Position numbers and translations under genes: made by a program. Of a DNA stretch of 64,000 bases, positions 53,980 through 61,833 are shown one piece after another. Position 1 is the first letter of the stretch. Each line of letters begins with the position of its first letter. The notes under the pieces were generated by a model. The model did no database searches, was not told the DNA's origin, and worked only from the letters and a program-made list of their open reading frames with translations. The stretch is from Streptomyces rishiriensis (GTDB lineage: Bacteria > Actinomycetota > Actinomycetes > Streptomycetales > Streptomycetaceae): positions 2,728,001-2,792,000 of the forward strand of contig NZ_JAUSWV010000002.1 in assembly GCF_030815485.1 (NCBI RefSeq), in the 5' to 3' direction.

Positions 53980-55049
53980 TGGGCCTCCAGGACGAACAGG
54001 TAGGTGTGCGGGGCGCCGAAGGGAATCGTGCGGCGCAGGTGCAGCCCGCCCTCGTGGAAGAGGTTCTCGTACTCCTCGCGCGTGTAGACGGGGACGCCCA
54101 TCAGGGCGTGGGCGAGCTCGAAGCCGCTGGAGAAGACGGGCAGCGTGTCGTTCTCGCCGCGCGGCCGGACGGTGGTGTCGGCGAGCAGGAAGGTGTGCGC
54201 GCGCGGGAACGCCTTGCGCAGCGCCGGGATGACGTCCGAGCGGGTGGCGGGGTCGACGAGCAGGTCGTGCAGGAACATGAAGCTCATCGCCACGTCCACC
54301 TGGTCGGCGCCCTCGATGCGGCGGCCCCGGAAGAGGACGTCGAGAACGTCGGCGCAGATCGGCTGGACCCGGTCGGCCAGTTCGTGGCGCTCGACGGTGC
54401 CGGCCGCCAGCGCGGTGGCCGAGGCGCTGATGTCCAGGCCCAGACCCCGGGCGCCGGGGCGGGACTTGACGAGGCGGCACACGCGCTCGCTGATCCCGCT
54501 GCCGAGGTCGGCGATGACGGCGAAGTCGAGCGCGGCGATCTGCTCGTCGAGCAGGTTCCGCATCAGCGCCATGTCGGCCTGGGCCGAACCGAGCGCCACC
54601 ATGCCCTCGTCACGCAACACGTCCTTGCCGAAGGCGCGTTCCCCTCGCGCGATGGACGCGGCATTGGCGAAAACGTCGTGGTATCCACCCACGCCCCAGG
54701 TGAAGAACCCTATTTTCCGGCGGAGTTCACCCCAGGCAGGCCTGGGCGTCACCCGGTCGTCGCGGACCTCGAGATACCCGAAGGCCTCGGCAGCCGACAC
54801 CAGGTGACGGAAAACGCTTTCGTCCAACTGCCGGCGCCAGCAGTAATCGGGCACGTCGAGCCGGTCGGCCTCGTCGAACCAGGCGAACAGTCCCAGCTGC
54901 TCCAGGGCGAAAACGACATGAGTGGAGATGAACCCGTTGAACGCGGTGTCGGCATCGAGCGGGGTGTTCGCGGCGCCCTGCCATTCGGCGGGAAGGAAAA
55001 CGCTTTCACCTAAGTCTTGGAGGCTGTCACGGGAAAGGGGAGCTGTCAC
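53976..55049 (-). CDS. SAM-dependent methyltransferase, candidate C-methyltransferase
   Basis: A 357-residue protein: an N-terminal helical domain (TAFNGFISTHVVFALEQLGLFAWFDEADRL) and a class I SAM domain (motif I FAVIADLGSGISERVC; ARGLGLDISASATALAAG; post-I MSFMFLHDLL). The GTG at 55049 follows GGAAGG. Immediate coupling to a cupin and an aminotransferase suggests C-methylation of the beta-carbon of an indolepyruvate-type keto acid, as for MarI in maremycin biosynthesis. Confidence 0.84.
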   Translation of the reverse strand: MTAPLSRDSLQDLGESVFLPAEWQGAANTPLDADTAFNGFISTHVVFALEQLGLFAWFDEADRLDVPDYCWRRQLDESVFRHLVSAAEAFGYLEVRDDRVTPRPAWGELRRKIGFFTWGVGGYHDVFANAASIARGERAFGKDVLRDEGMVALGSAQADMALMRNLLDEQIAALDFAVIADLGSGISERVCRLVKSRPGARGLGLDISASATALAAGTVERHELADRVQPICADVLDVLFRGRRIEGADQVDVAMSFMFLHDLLVDPATRSDVIPALRKAFPRAHTFLLADTTVRPRGENDTLPVFSSGFELAHALMGVPVYTREEYENLFHEGGLHLRRTIPFGAPHTYLFVLEAQ

Positions 55050-55106
55050 GGGAAGTGCCTTCCTTGTTTCGGTCGAATGCCGAGCTCCGGTCGGGCCGAT
55101 TCCGAA

Positions 55107-55171
55107 CCGGCATCGAGTCGGCTCTGACTCCGCGTCGAGTCGGCACGAGCCGACGTCGAGCCGATGCCGGT
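55107..55171. repeat. Imperfect inverted repeat between carrier and methyltransferase genes
   Basis: The arm ACCGGCATCGAGTCGGCTC is mirrored by GAGCCGACGTCGAGCCGATGCCGGT-like sequence, with inner copies of TCGAGTCGGC. In the operon transcript this would form a large hairpin in the 143-base gap. Confidence 0.5.
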
Positions 55172-55192
55172 GTTCGAATCGACGGGGACCGG

Positions 55193-55570
55193 TTACACGC
55201 GGGGCGAGGTGGCGGCGATACGGGCCACCGCCACCGCCAGTTCGCGCACGGTGGGGTGGTCGAAGAACAGCCGGTTGGGCAGCCGGACACCGAGCCGCCG
55301 GCGGAGCCGGACGAGCACCTGCGTGGCTTTCAGGGAGTGACCGCCCGCCTCGAGAAAGGGGGTGTCGTCATCGAAGTCGTCATGCCCGAGCACCTCGACC
55401 CACGCGGCTCTGACCTGGTCTTCCATGGCCTGCTCGGGTGTCGTCACGGGCAGCCCGGAAGCCGGCCCGGAAACTGGGGCGGAAGCCGGCCCCGAAGCTG
55501 GTGCGGAAGGCAGCCCGGACGATGGTCCGGCATAAACATCCGGACGTGTTTTCACGCCGTCGTCGCTCAA
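55193..55570 (-). CDS. Stand-alone peptidyl/acyl carrier protein
   Basis: A 125-residue carrier protein. The phosphopantetheine serine is Ser79 in FLEAGGHSLKATQ. The first 45 residues are a Ser/Gly/Pro/Ala repeat leader (SGPAS units). A TTG start at 55570 follows GGGGGAA; an internal GTG is possible. As first gene of the reverse unit it may hold the amino acid while the following enzymes modify it, or carry the product to the NRPS. Confidence 0.88.
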   Translation of the reverse strand: MSDDGVKTRPDVYAGPSSGLPSAPASGPASAPVSGPASGLPVTTPEQAMEDQVRAAWVEVLGHDDFDDDTPFLEAGGHSLKATQVLVRLRRRLGVRLPNRLFFDHPTVRELAVAVARIAATSPRV

Positions 55571-55799
55571 AAGAATTCCCCCGTGTCATGACGGATCAGG
55601 GTCGAGCGCGCCGAATTCGGCGCAGCCGTAGGACGGCCCCGCCCATGGGCGTGGCTAGATGAAGCTTCAATTGTTTTCCCCCGTAGAAACGGACGCTCCA
55701 CCGGTGGGTCAGACCGGTTCGGTCCCTGAGGTGATTGCTCACCATGGCGGCAGATTGCCGATATCGGAGAGTAGGCAGCGGCCATCGAGCCAGTCAAGG

Positions 55800-55849
55800 G
55801 TCGAATGTCGGCCAGCCACCCCCAGGTCACCCCTGGCCAACGCTTCGAC
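55800..55849. promoter_or_regulatory. Long imperfect inverted repeat, candidate operator
   Basis: GTCGAATGTCGGCCAG at 55800-55815 mirrors CTGGCCAACGCTTCGAC at 55833-55849 (one-base bulge and mismatches). The centre contains a second short palindrome (CCAGGTCACCCCTGG). Its position between divergent operons and upstream of the forward promoter suits a pathway regulator, which is not encoded in this window. Confidence 0.5.
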
Positions 55850-55911
55850 TCTGGGTGTGAACCCGCCCCGGCATTCCCATGCATCGGCCATCCGGTTGGC
55901 CGAAAAGCGGG

Positions 55912-55941
55912 TTGACGGCCGAAACTTGGCACCTCTACGGT
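55912..55941 (+). promoter_or_regulatory. Forward promoter of the NRPS unit
   Basis: TTGACG at 55912-55917, 18 bases, TACGGT at 55936-55941. The transcript would begin about 70 bases before the small leader ORF at 56016. Confidence 0.6.
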
Positions 55942-56015
55942 CGGACGAGTCGATTGTGAACGCAGTATTTCAAGGGTTGCGTCCGAGGTCGACACCAACC
56001 GGCGTGACAGGGGGA

Positions 56016-56099
56016 ATGATGTACGCCGTAACGGGGGAGAATGAACCGGCCGACCAACCGGTTCCCTATTCCGTCAGAGTCCTTTTCGAACTCCGATGA
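56016..56099 (+). CDS. Possible 27-residue leader peptide
   Basis: A short ORF starting with two ATGs (56016, 56019) after AGGGGGA, encoding MMYAVTGENEPADQPV... and ending FELR at 56099. The ribosome site is better than that of many large genes here. It stops seven bases before a stem-loop series ending in an intrinsic-type terminator. It contains no tryptophan and no known family signature. It may be a regulatory leader or a short secreted or signalling peptide; the coding assignment rests only on start, ribosome site and position. Confidence 0.4.
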   Translation: MMYAVTGENEPADQPVPYSVRVLFELR

Positions 56100-56105
56100 T
56101 CCTTG

Positions 56106-56166
56106 GATCGGCGGCCGCCTGACCCGTGGCCGCCCGATCTCTCCAAGGCCTTGGCCGGCCTTTTTT
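56106..56166 (+). terminator. Two hairpins with U-tract in the leader of the NRPS operon
   Basis: Hairpin 1 pairs GATCGGCGGCC (56106-56116) with GGCCGCCCGATC (56128-56139, one bulge). Hairpin 2 pairs AAGGCC (56145-56150) with GGCCTT (56157-56162) and runs into six T residues. It resembles an intrinsic terminator between promoter and first large gene, so it may attenuate the NRPS operon. Confidence 0.6.
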
Positions 56167-56276
56167 CCATCATTCACATGATGTCGTCCTCCGCTGCCCG
56201 CCACACAGCGCGCACCTGTGCGCGCACCGCTGTGCGGGCACCGGCAATTCGTCACGAGATGCAGCAGGGAAACGCG

Positions 56277-57272
56277 TTGAGGCATGCGATTCTGGGCGCC
56301 GGGGGAGTCGGGCTCGCCCTCGGAGCGGCGCTGGCCCGCGCGGGCCACGAGGTCGTGCTGGTGATGCGGGAGTCCTCACGAGCCCGCTACCGCGGCGTGA
56401 TCGACGTGCACAGCAAGCTGCACGGCGACCTCGCCGTGCGGGCACGGGCGGTGGAGCGGCTCCAGGAGCCGGTCGACGTCCTGTGGGTGACGGTGAAGGC
56501 GCCCGCGCTGGACGCCGCGATGGCCCGGGTCGCCCCACGGCTGACCCCGGACTCGGTCGTCCCCCTGCTCAACGGACTCGACCATCCGCGAACGCTGCGG
56601 GCCAGGTTCGGGCCCCGCCAGCTCGTCGGCTCGATCCTGATCGAGGCGGAACGCACCGCACCCGGCCGGGTGATCTGGAACTCGCTGTACGCCGAGGTCA
56701 GCCTCGCGACCACGGAGACAGGCGCGGGCGCCGGGGCCGATGCGGGTCACGGGGCCGATGCGCAGCCCGGGGCCGGGGGCAGACGTCTCGGCCGGCTCGC
56801 CGAGCTCCTCGCCGACGCGGGTCTCGGCTGCACCCCGGAGCGCGACGCGGCGAGCGTCCTCTGGCGCAAGCTGGTCCTCCTGCTGCCGTTGGCGCTGGCC
56901 ACCACCGCGGCCGACGGCCCCCTGGGCATCGTCCGCCGCCGGCCCGAGCTGTCCGCCCTGCTGCGCGACGCCGCCCGGGAAGCCTGTGCCGTCGCCGCGG
57001 CGGACACCGTCGCCGTCGACGACCGCAACCTGCTGCACACCCTGGACACCCTGCCCGGCCGGACCGACACCTCCCTGCACCGGGACGTCACCGCCGGGGT
57101 CCGGCCGACCGAACTCGCCGCGCTCACCGAGCCGGTGCTGCGCCGCGCCCGCGACCATCACGTGGCCGTGCCCGCGCTGGCCGAACTGGCGCGCAGGGCC
57201 GCCGAGCGGGAGCGGCAGGCGGAGGTTCCCGCGCCGCACCGATCCACCTACCGCAAGGGAGAAACGTCATGA
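56277..57272 (+). CDS. Ketopantoate reductase (ApbA/PanE)-family dehydrogenase
   Basis: A 331-residue NAD(P)-dependent reductase. The Rossmann motif HAILGAGGVGLALGAALA lies at the very N-terminus; VTVKAPALDAAM, PLLNGLDH and SVLWRKLVLLLPLA follow the family. A TTG at 56277 with AGGGA upstream puts the Rossmann strand at residue 3; an ATG at 56259 is the alternative. In secondary metabolism such enzymes reduce alpha-keto acids to hydroxy acids or make methoxy/hydroxy-malonyl-type units. It overlaps the ACP gene by four bases. A Gly/Ala/Asp-rich loop at about 150-165 is probably expanded repeat. Confidence 0.85.
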   Translation: MRHAILGAGGVGLALGAALARAGHEVVLVMRESSRARYRGVIDVHSKLHGDLAVRARAVERLQEPVDVLWVTVKAPALDAAMARVAPRLTPDSVVPLLNGLDHPRTLRARFGPRQLVGSILIEAERTAPGRVIWNSLYAEVSLATTETGAGAGADAGHGADAQPGAGGRRLGRLAELLADAGLGCTPERDAASVLWRKLVLLLPLALATTAADGPLGIVRRRPELSALLRDAAREACAVAAADTVAVDDRNLLHTLDTLPGRTDTSLHRDVTAGVRPTELAALTEPVLRRARDHHVAVPALAELARRAAERERQAEVPAPHRSTYRKGETS

Positions 57273-57577
57273 CAGTCGGTTCGGGCGAGACACTGGACGA
57301 AACGCTGGAGGCGACCCTCAAGGAGATCCTCGTCGAGGACCTCTTCCTTGACGTGCCCACCGAACGCATCGGGGACGACGACGGCCTCCAGGACGTACTG
57401 GGCCTGGACTCCCTCGGCTTCGTGGAGCTGCGTGCCCAGTGCGAGCAGCGTTTCGGCGTGGCCATCACGGACGCCGAGTTCACCCCGCTCCACTTCCACT
57501 CGGTGCGCACGGTGGCCAATCTGGTGCGCACCCTGCGTACGGGCGCCGCCGGCGAGCACCTGGCGGTCCCGCAGTGA
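57269..57577 (+). CDS. Acyl carrier protein
   Basis: A 102-residue acidic ACP. The phosphopantetheine serine is Ser48 in VLGLDSLGFVELRAQCEQRFGV. Overlaps of four bases with the preceding reductase and following NRPS genes show coordinated synthesis. The stand-alone form suggests that it carries the starter made by the ketosynthase/ligase unit or a tailored extender unit. Confidence 0.92.
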   Translation: MTVGSGETLDETLEATLKEILVEDLFLDVPTERIGDDDGLQDVLGLDSLGFVELRAQCEQRFGVAITDAEFTPLHFHSVRTVANLVRTLRTGAAGEHLAVPQ

Positions 57578-60500
57578 GAGAGCCGGCTTCCTCCGAGCAG
57601 TTGGACGTCTGGCTCGCCTGCCAACGCGAGCCGGAGTCCGACCGCTACAACGTCACCGTCGACCTGGAATTCACCCCGACCGTCGACGTACCGGCGCTGC
57701 GTGCCGCGCTGACCGATGTGCTGACCGCCCATCCGGCTCTGCGGTGTGCCTTCGCCACCGAGGGCGGCGAGCTGTGGCGCAGCACGGAGGCCGACCCGCC
57801 GATGGCCTTCGTCACCGACCGCCTCCCCGGCCGCTACGACCGCGCGCAGGCCCTCGCCCGTGCGGTCGTCGCCGGCCGCGCGCCCTTCGACCTGGCCACC
57901 GCGCCGCTGGTGCGGGCGACGCTTTTGACCGGGGAGGGCGGCGCACTGCTCGCCGTCACGATGCACCACATCGTCTCCGACGGCTGGTCCAGCCGGATCC
58001 TCGCCGAGGACCTGGTGACGGCGTACCGCTCCCGCACAGCGGGCGCCCCGGGCCCTGCCCCGCGCAGGTCGCCCGACGCCGGGGCCGACGCCACTGCCGG
58101 CACCAGTGCCGACGCCACTGCCGACATCGTTGCCGAGACCGGTCCACGTGCCGGTACGGGTACCGGTGCCGGTGCCGACGGTGGTGCCGCCGCCCTCTCC
58201 CCCCGGGCCGTTGCCGGGGCCGAGACGCCCGCGCCGGTCGGTCGCGACGCCGACGCCGGCGTTGAGGCCGACGCCGACGGCGATGCCGACGCGGACGCCG
58301 AGGCGGAGGCCGAGGCCGAGGAGTACTGGACCTCCGTCCTGCGCGACGCCCCCGCCTCCCTCGCGCCGCCGCACGACCTGGTGCCGGAGGACGGTTTCCC
58401 CGGTCCCTCCGGCCGGGTGGAGGTGCTCCTGCCCGCCGAGGTGCACGCGGGCGTCCAGGCGCTGGCCGCCGCCGAACGCGGCTCCCCCGCCGTCGTGCTG
58501 CTCGCCGCCTGGTCCGTGCTGCTGCACGCGTGGGCCGGAGAGTCGGAGGGCACCTTCGGCATGGTCTTCGCCGGCCGCCGGTACGCCGACGCCGAGCGCG
58601 TCGACCTGTTCAGCCGTGCGCTGCCGCTGCGCGACCGGACGTCCCCCGACGACCGCTTCCTGGAGGTGGCGGCCCGGCTGCGCGAGCAGATGCTCGACGC
58701 GATGGAACACGCCCACCTGCCCGTGCGGCGGCTGCGGGCGATCCGCAGCGCGCGGGCGAACGGTCCGGGCGTCGAGCGGACGGTGTTCATGTACACCCCC
58801 GCCTACGAGGACGCGTGGCAGGCCGGCGAGGTGACCGTCCGCCGCTTCGACCACCCGGACGAGACGACGAAGTACGAGTTCTCCCTCAACGTCCTGGAGG
58901 GCGCGGCCGGCACCCGGCTGTGCGTCTACTACGACACCGCCCGCTACCTTCCCGCCACCGCGCAACTGTTCGCCGAGGAGCTGCGCGAACTGCTGGCCCG
59001 CGCCGTGGCCGCCCCGGACAGCACCTGCGGAGACCTCCTCGCCGCCTGCGACCCGGGCCTGTCCGAGGTCGCCGCGCACGGCGCGCCCGTCGCGTCACCG
59101 GCGCCGAGCATCCCCGGGCTGGTCCTGCGGCACGCCGCCGCCCGCCCGGACGCCGTCGCCGTACGCCATGGGCAGCGCACCCTCGGCTACGGCGAACTCG
59201 CCGCGCGCGCGGGTGAGGTGGCCGGCTGGCTGCGCGACCGGGGTGTCGGGCCCGGCGACACCGTGGCGCTGCTCCTCGCCCCCGGCGTCGAGACGCCGGT
59301 GTTCTGGCTGGCGTCCGCCCTGGCCGGCGCCGCCTACCTCCCCCTGGACCCCGCCTATCCACAGGCCCAGCTCCAGCTGATCGTGGACGACGCCCGTCCC
59401 GCGGTCCTCGTCGTCGACCCGGACTGCGGACAGTCCCTCGACGTGCCGGAGGGCACCGCCGTACCGGTCGGCGAGGCGCTCGAACGGGCCCGCGGCCGGT
59501 CCGCCCCCGAGGTCGCGTACGACGACACAGCGACCCTCTGCGTCCTCTACACCTCCGGCACCACCGGGCGGCCCAAGGGGGTCGTCCTGCCGCACCGCGG
59601 GCTGGCCCGGCTCTTCGTACGCCCCGACTTCCTCCCGCTGGACGAGACGGACGTCGTCGCGCAGCTGTGCCCGCTCAACTTCGACGGCGCCAGCTACGAG
59701 ATCTGGGGCGCCCTCACGCACGGCGCGCAGCTGGTCGTCCTCGACAAGCACCTGGTGCTCAGCCCCCGCGAGATGCGCACGGTGGTCCGCGAGCGCGGGG
59801 TGAGCACGCTGCTCGTGACGACACCGCTGCTCAACCGGATCATCGAGGACGCCCCGGACCTGCTCCAGTCGCTGCGGCGGGTGTACTTCGGCGGCGAGCT
59901 GATCTCCGTACGGCACATGCGCCGTGCCCTGCGCTGGTCCCGGCCGGGCGTCCTGCTGCACAGCTACGGTCCCACCGAGAACTCCTTCACCTCGACCTGG
60001 TACCCGATCACCGACCTCGCGCCGAACGCCAGGACGGTCCCGATCGGCCGACCGGTGCCCGGCACCGAGGTGCGGGTGGTGCAGGAGGGCGGCATCCGCC
60101 CGGTCCCGCGCGGTGTCCCGGGTGAACTCCTGCTCGGCGGGGCGGGGTTGGCCGACGGCTATCTGAACGCGCCCGGGATGACGGCGGACCGTTTCGTCAC
60201 CGACGGCACGACCCGGCTCTACCGGACCGGTGACCGGGTGCGCTGGCGCCCGGACGGCCTGCTGGAGTTCATCGGCCGCAAGGACAACCAGGTGAAGATC
60301 CGCAGCCAGCGCGTCGAACTCGGCGAGGTGGAAGCGGTCTTGGACGCGCACCCGGCCGTCGAGTCGGTCTTCGTCACGACACGCGTCAACCGTCGTGACG
60401 AGAAGGAGATCGTCGCCTACGCGGTGGCCGCGCCCGGCACGGACGCCGACGAGATCGGCCGGCACGCCCGGCTGCGGCTGCCCGCCTTCGCCGTACCCAG

Positions 60501-61821
60501 CCACCTGCTGCTGGTCGGGGAACTTCCGCTCACCCCGACCGGCAAGATCGACCGGCGTCGGCTGCCGGATCCGGAGCGGACCTCCCGGGCCGCTGGGCCC
60601 GACCCCGCTCCGGTCCCCGCCTCGGCCCTCGCACCGGCACCCCCTTCCGTGACCTCCGTGACCTCCGTGACCCCAGCCTCCGAGGCCTCCGGGACTTCCG
60701 TGGCTTCCGTGACGGATGGCGTGCGGGCCGCCTGGCGGGCGGTGCTGGAGCACGACGGATTCGGGTCGGACCGCAACTTCTTCGACGCCGGCGGCCATTC
60801 GCTGCTGCTGGTGAAGCTGCGGGAGCACCTGCGGCTGACGACCGGCGCCGACGTCCCGGTCATCGACCTGCTGCGCCACGTCACGGTCCACGAGCAGGCC
60901 CGCCTGATCGCCACGGCCCACCGCCCCGGGGGCGGAACGGCGGCCCCGGCCAGCGTCGTGCCCCGAAGGCCCCTCGATCGCGCGCCGTCGGGCAAAACCG
61001 TCCCGGCGCCGGTGTCGCCCCCCGGTCCCCGGATCGTCGCCCTGTCCGCCGCCACCGCCGACGCCCTGGCCGTCGCCCGCGAGCGGCTGGCCGCCCATCT
61101 GGAGGCGAACCCGGACCTGGCGCTGGCGGACGTGGCCCACACGCTGGACGTGGGCCGTCGGCACTTCGGGCACCGGTGCGCCGTCGTGGCGTCCGACCCG
61201 GCCGAGGCGGTACGCGCCCTGCGCGCCCCGCACACCGCGACGCCCGCCGTCCCCGGTTCGCCCCCGGCCGTGGTGTTCGCCTTCGCGGACGGCCCGCCGG
61301 ACGGCGCCGACCGGGCCGCCGGACCGCTCACCCGCCAACTGCGTCTGGCCGACCGGTTCGCCGAACGGGGCGTGACCCCGGCGGCGGTGTACGGCGTGGG
61401 GACGGGACGGTTCGCGGCCGCGGTGGTGAGCGGCGCGCTCACGGCCGAGGAGGGTGTACGGCTGGCGGCCGACGGGGCCGCCGCGCGCGTCCCGGTACCC
61501 CGCCGTCCCCGCCTGCTGTGGTCCACGGCGCTGGGTCCGCTCCTCCCCGACGGGCCCGCCCCGCAGGAACAGCACCTGTCGGCCGAGGCCGAGCCGGCCA
61601 AGCTGCTCCGGGCGGCCGGTGACCGGCTCGGCGAGGTGGCCGTCCTCGACATCGCGGCCGTCGACCCCGACGAGCGGGCCCTGCTCACGGCCCTCGCGGC
61701 CCTGTGGTGCCAGGGCGCCGAGGTGCGGCTGACACCGCCCGGCCCGGCCCGCCGGCTGCGCCTGCCCGGCCACCCCCTGTCGTGGGCGTTCTCCGCGTCC
61801 CCGCTCCCCACAGATTCCTGA
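57574..61821 (+). CDS. NRPS (condensation-adenylation-carrier) with degenerate acyltransferase-like C-terminus
   Basis: A 1415-residue protein. The C domain has an intact HHIVSDG at 131-137, interrupted after it by an acidic/Ala low-complexity insertion (about 155-248). The A domain (about 512-1000) has YTSGTTGRPKG at 658-668, SYGPTENSF and the A10 Lys in PTGKIDR; the FDGASYE strand keeps the Asp that binds an alpha-amino group. The carrier serine is Ser1076 (DAGGHSLL). Residues 1150-1415 match the PKS ketosynthase-acyltransferase linker and a shrunken AT-like region in which GHSxG reads GVGTG (1274-1278), so it cannot load extenders. GTG start overlapping the ACP stop. Confidence 0.88.
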   Translation: MREPASSEQLDVWLACQREPESDRYNVTVDLEFTPTVDVPALRAALTDVLTAHPALRCAFATEGGELWRSTEADPPMAFVTDRLPGRYDRAQALARAVVAGRAPFDLATAPLVRATLLTGEGGALLAVTMHHIVSDGWSSRILAEDLVTAYRSRTAGAPGPAPRRSPDAGADATAGTSADATADIVAETGPRAGTGTGAGADGGAAALSPRAVAGAETPAPVGRDADAGVEADADGDADADAEAEAEAEEYWTSVLRDAPASLAPPHDLVPEDGFPGPSGRVEVLLPAEVHAGVQALAAAERGSPAVVLLAAWSVLLHAWAGESEGTFGMVFAGRRYADAERVDLFSRALPLRDRTSPDDRFLEVAARLREQMLDAMEHAHLPVRRLRAIRSARANGPGVERTVFMYTPAYEDAWQAGEVTVRRFDHPDETTKYEFSLNVLEGAAGTRLCVYYDTARYLPATAQLFAEELRELLARAVAAPDSTCGDLLAACDPGLSEVAAHGAPVASPAPSIPGLVLRHAAARPDAVAVRHGQRTLGYGELAARAGEVAGWLRDRGVGPGDTVALLLAPGVETPVFWLASALAGAAYLPLDPAYPQAQLQLIVDDARPAVLVVDPDCGQSLDVPEGTAVPVGEALERARGRSAPEVAYDDTATLCVLYTSGTTGRPKGVVLPHRGLARLFVRPDFLPLDETDVVAQLCPLNFDGASYEIWGALTHGAQLVVLDKHLVLSPREMRTVVRERGVSTLLVTTPLLNRIIEDAPDLLQSLRRVYFGGELISVRHMRRALRWSRPGVLLHSYGPTENSFTSTWYPITDLAPNARTVPIGRPVPGTEVRVVQEGGIRPVPRGVPGELLLGGAGLADGYLNAPGMTADRFVTDGTTRLYRTGDRVRWRPDGLLEFIGRKDNQVKIRSQRVELGEVEAVLDAHPAVESVFVTTRVNRRDEKEIVAYAVAAPGTDADEIGRHARLRLPAFAVPSHLLLVGELPLTPTGKIDRRRLPDPERTSRAAGPDPAPVPASALAPAPPSVTSVTSVTPASEASGTSVASVTDGVRAAWRAVLEHDGFGSDRNFFDAGGHSLLLVKLREHLRLTTGADVPVIDLLRHVTVHEQARLIATAHRPGGGTAAPASVVPRRPLDRAPSGKTVPAPVSPPGPRIVALSAATADALAVARERLAAHLEANPDLALADVAHTLDVGRRHFGHRCAVVASDPAEAVRALRAPHTATPAVPGSPPAVVFAFADGPPDGADRAAGPLTRQLRLADRFAERGVTPAAVYGVGTGRFAAAVVSGALTAEEGVRLAADGAAARVPVPRRPRLLWSTALGPLLPDGPAPQEQHLSAEAEPAKLLRAAGDRLGEVAVLDIAAVDPDERALLTALAALWCQGAEVRLTPPGPARRLRLPGHPLSWAFSASPLPTDS

Positions 61822-61833
61822 AGGAAGGTCCGC

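Larger units (their letters stand above)
55571..56015. other. Divergent promoter region of the biosynthetic cluster
   Basis: About 450 bases between the reverse carrier-protein unit and the leader peptide of the forward NRPS unit. It holds an inverted repeat at 55800-55849 and a forward promoter at 55912-55941. No gene was found; its base composition is more balanced than its neighbours. Confidence 0.6.
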
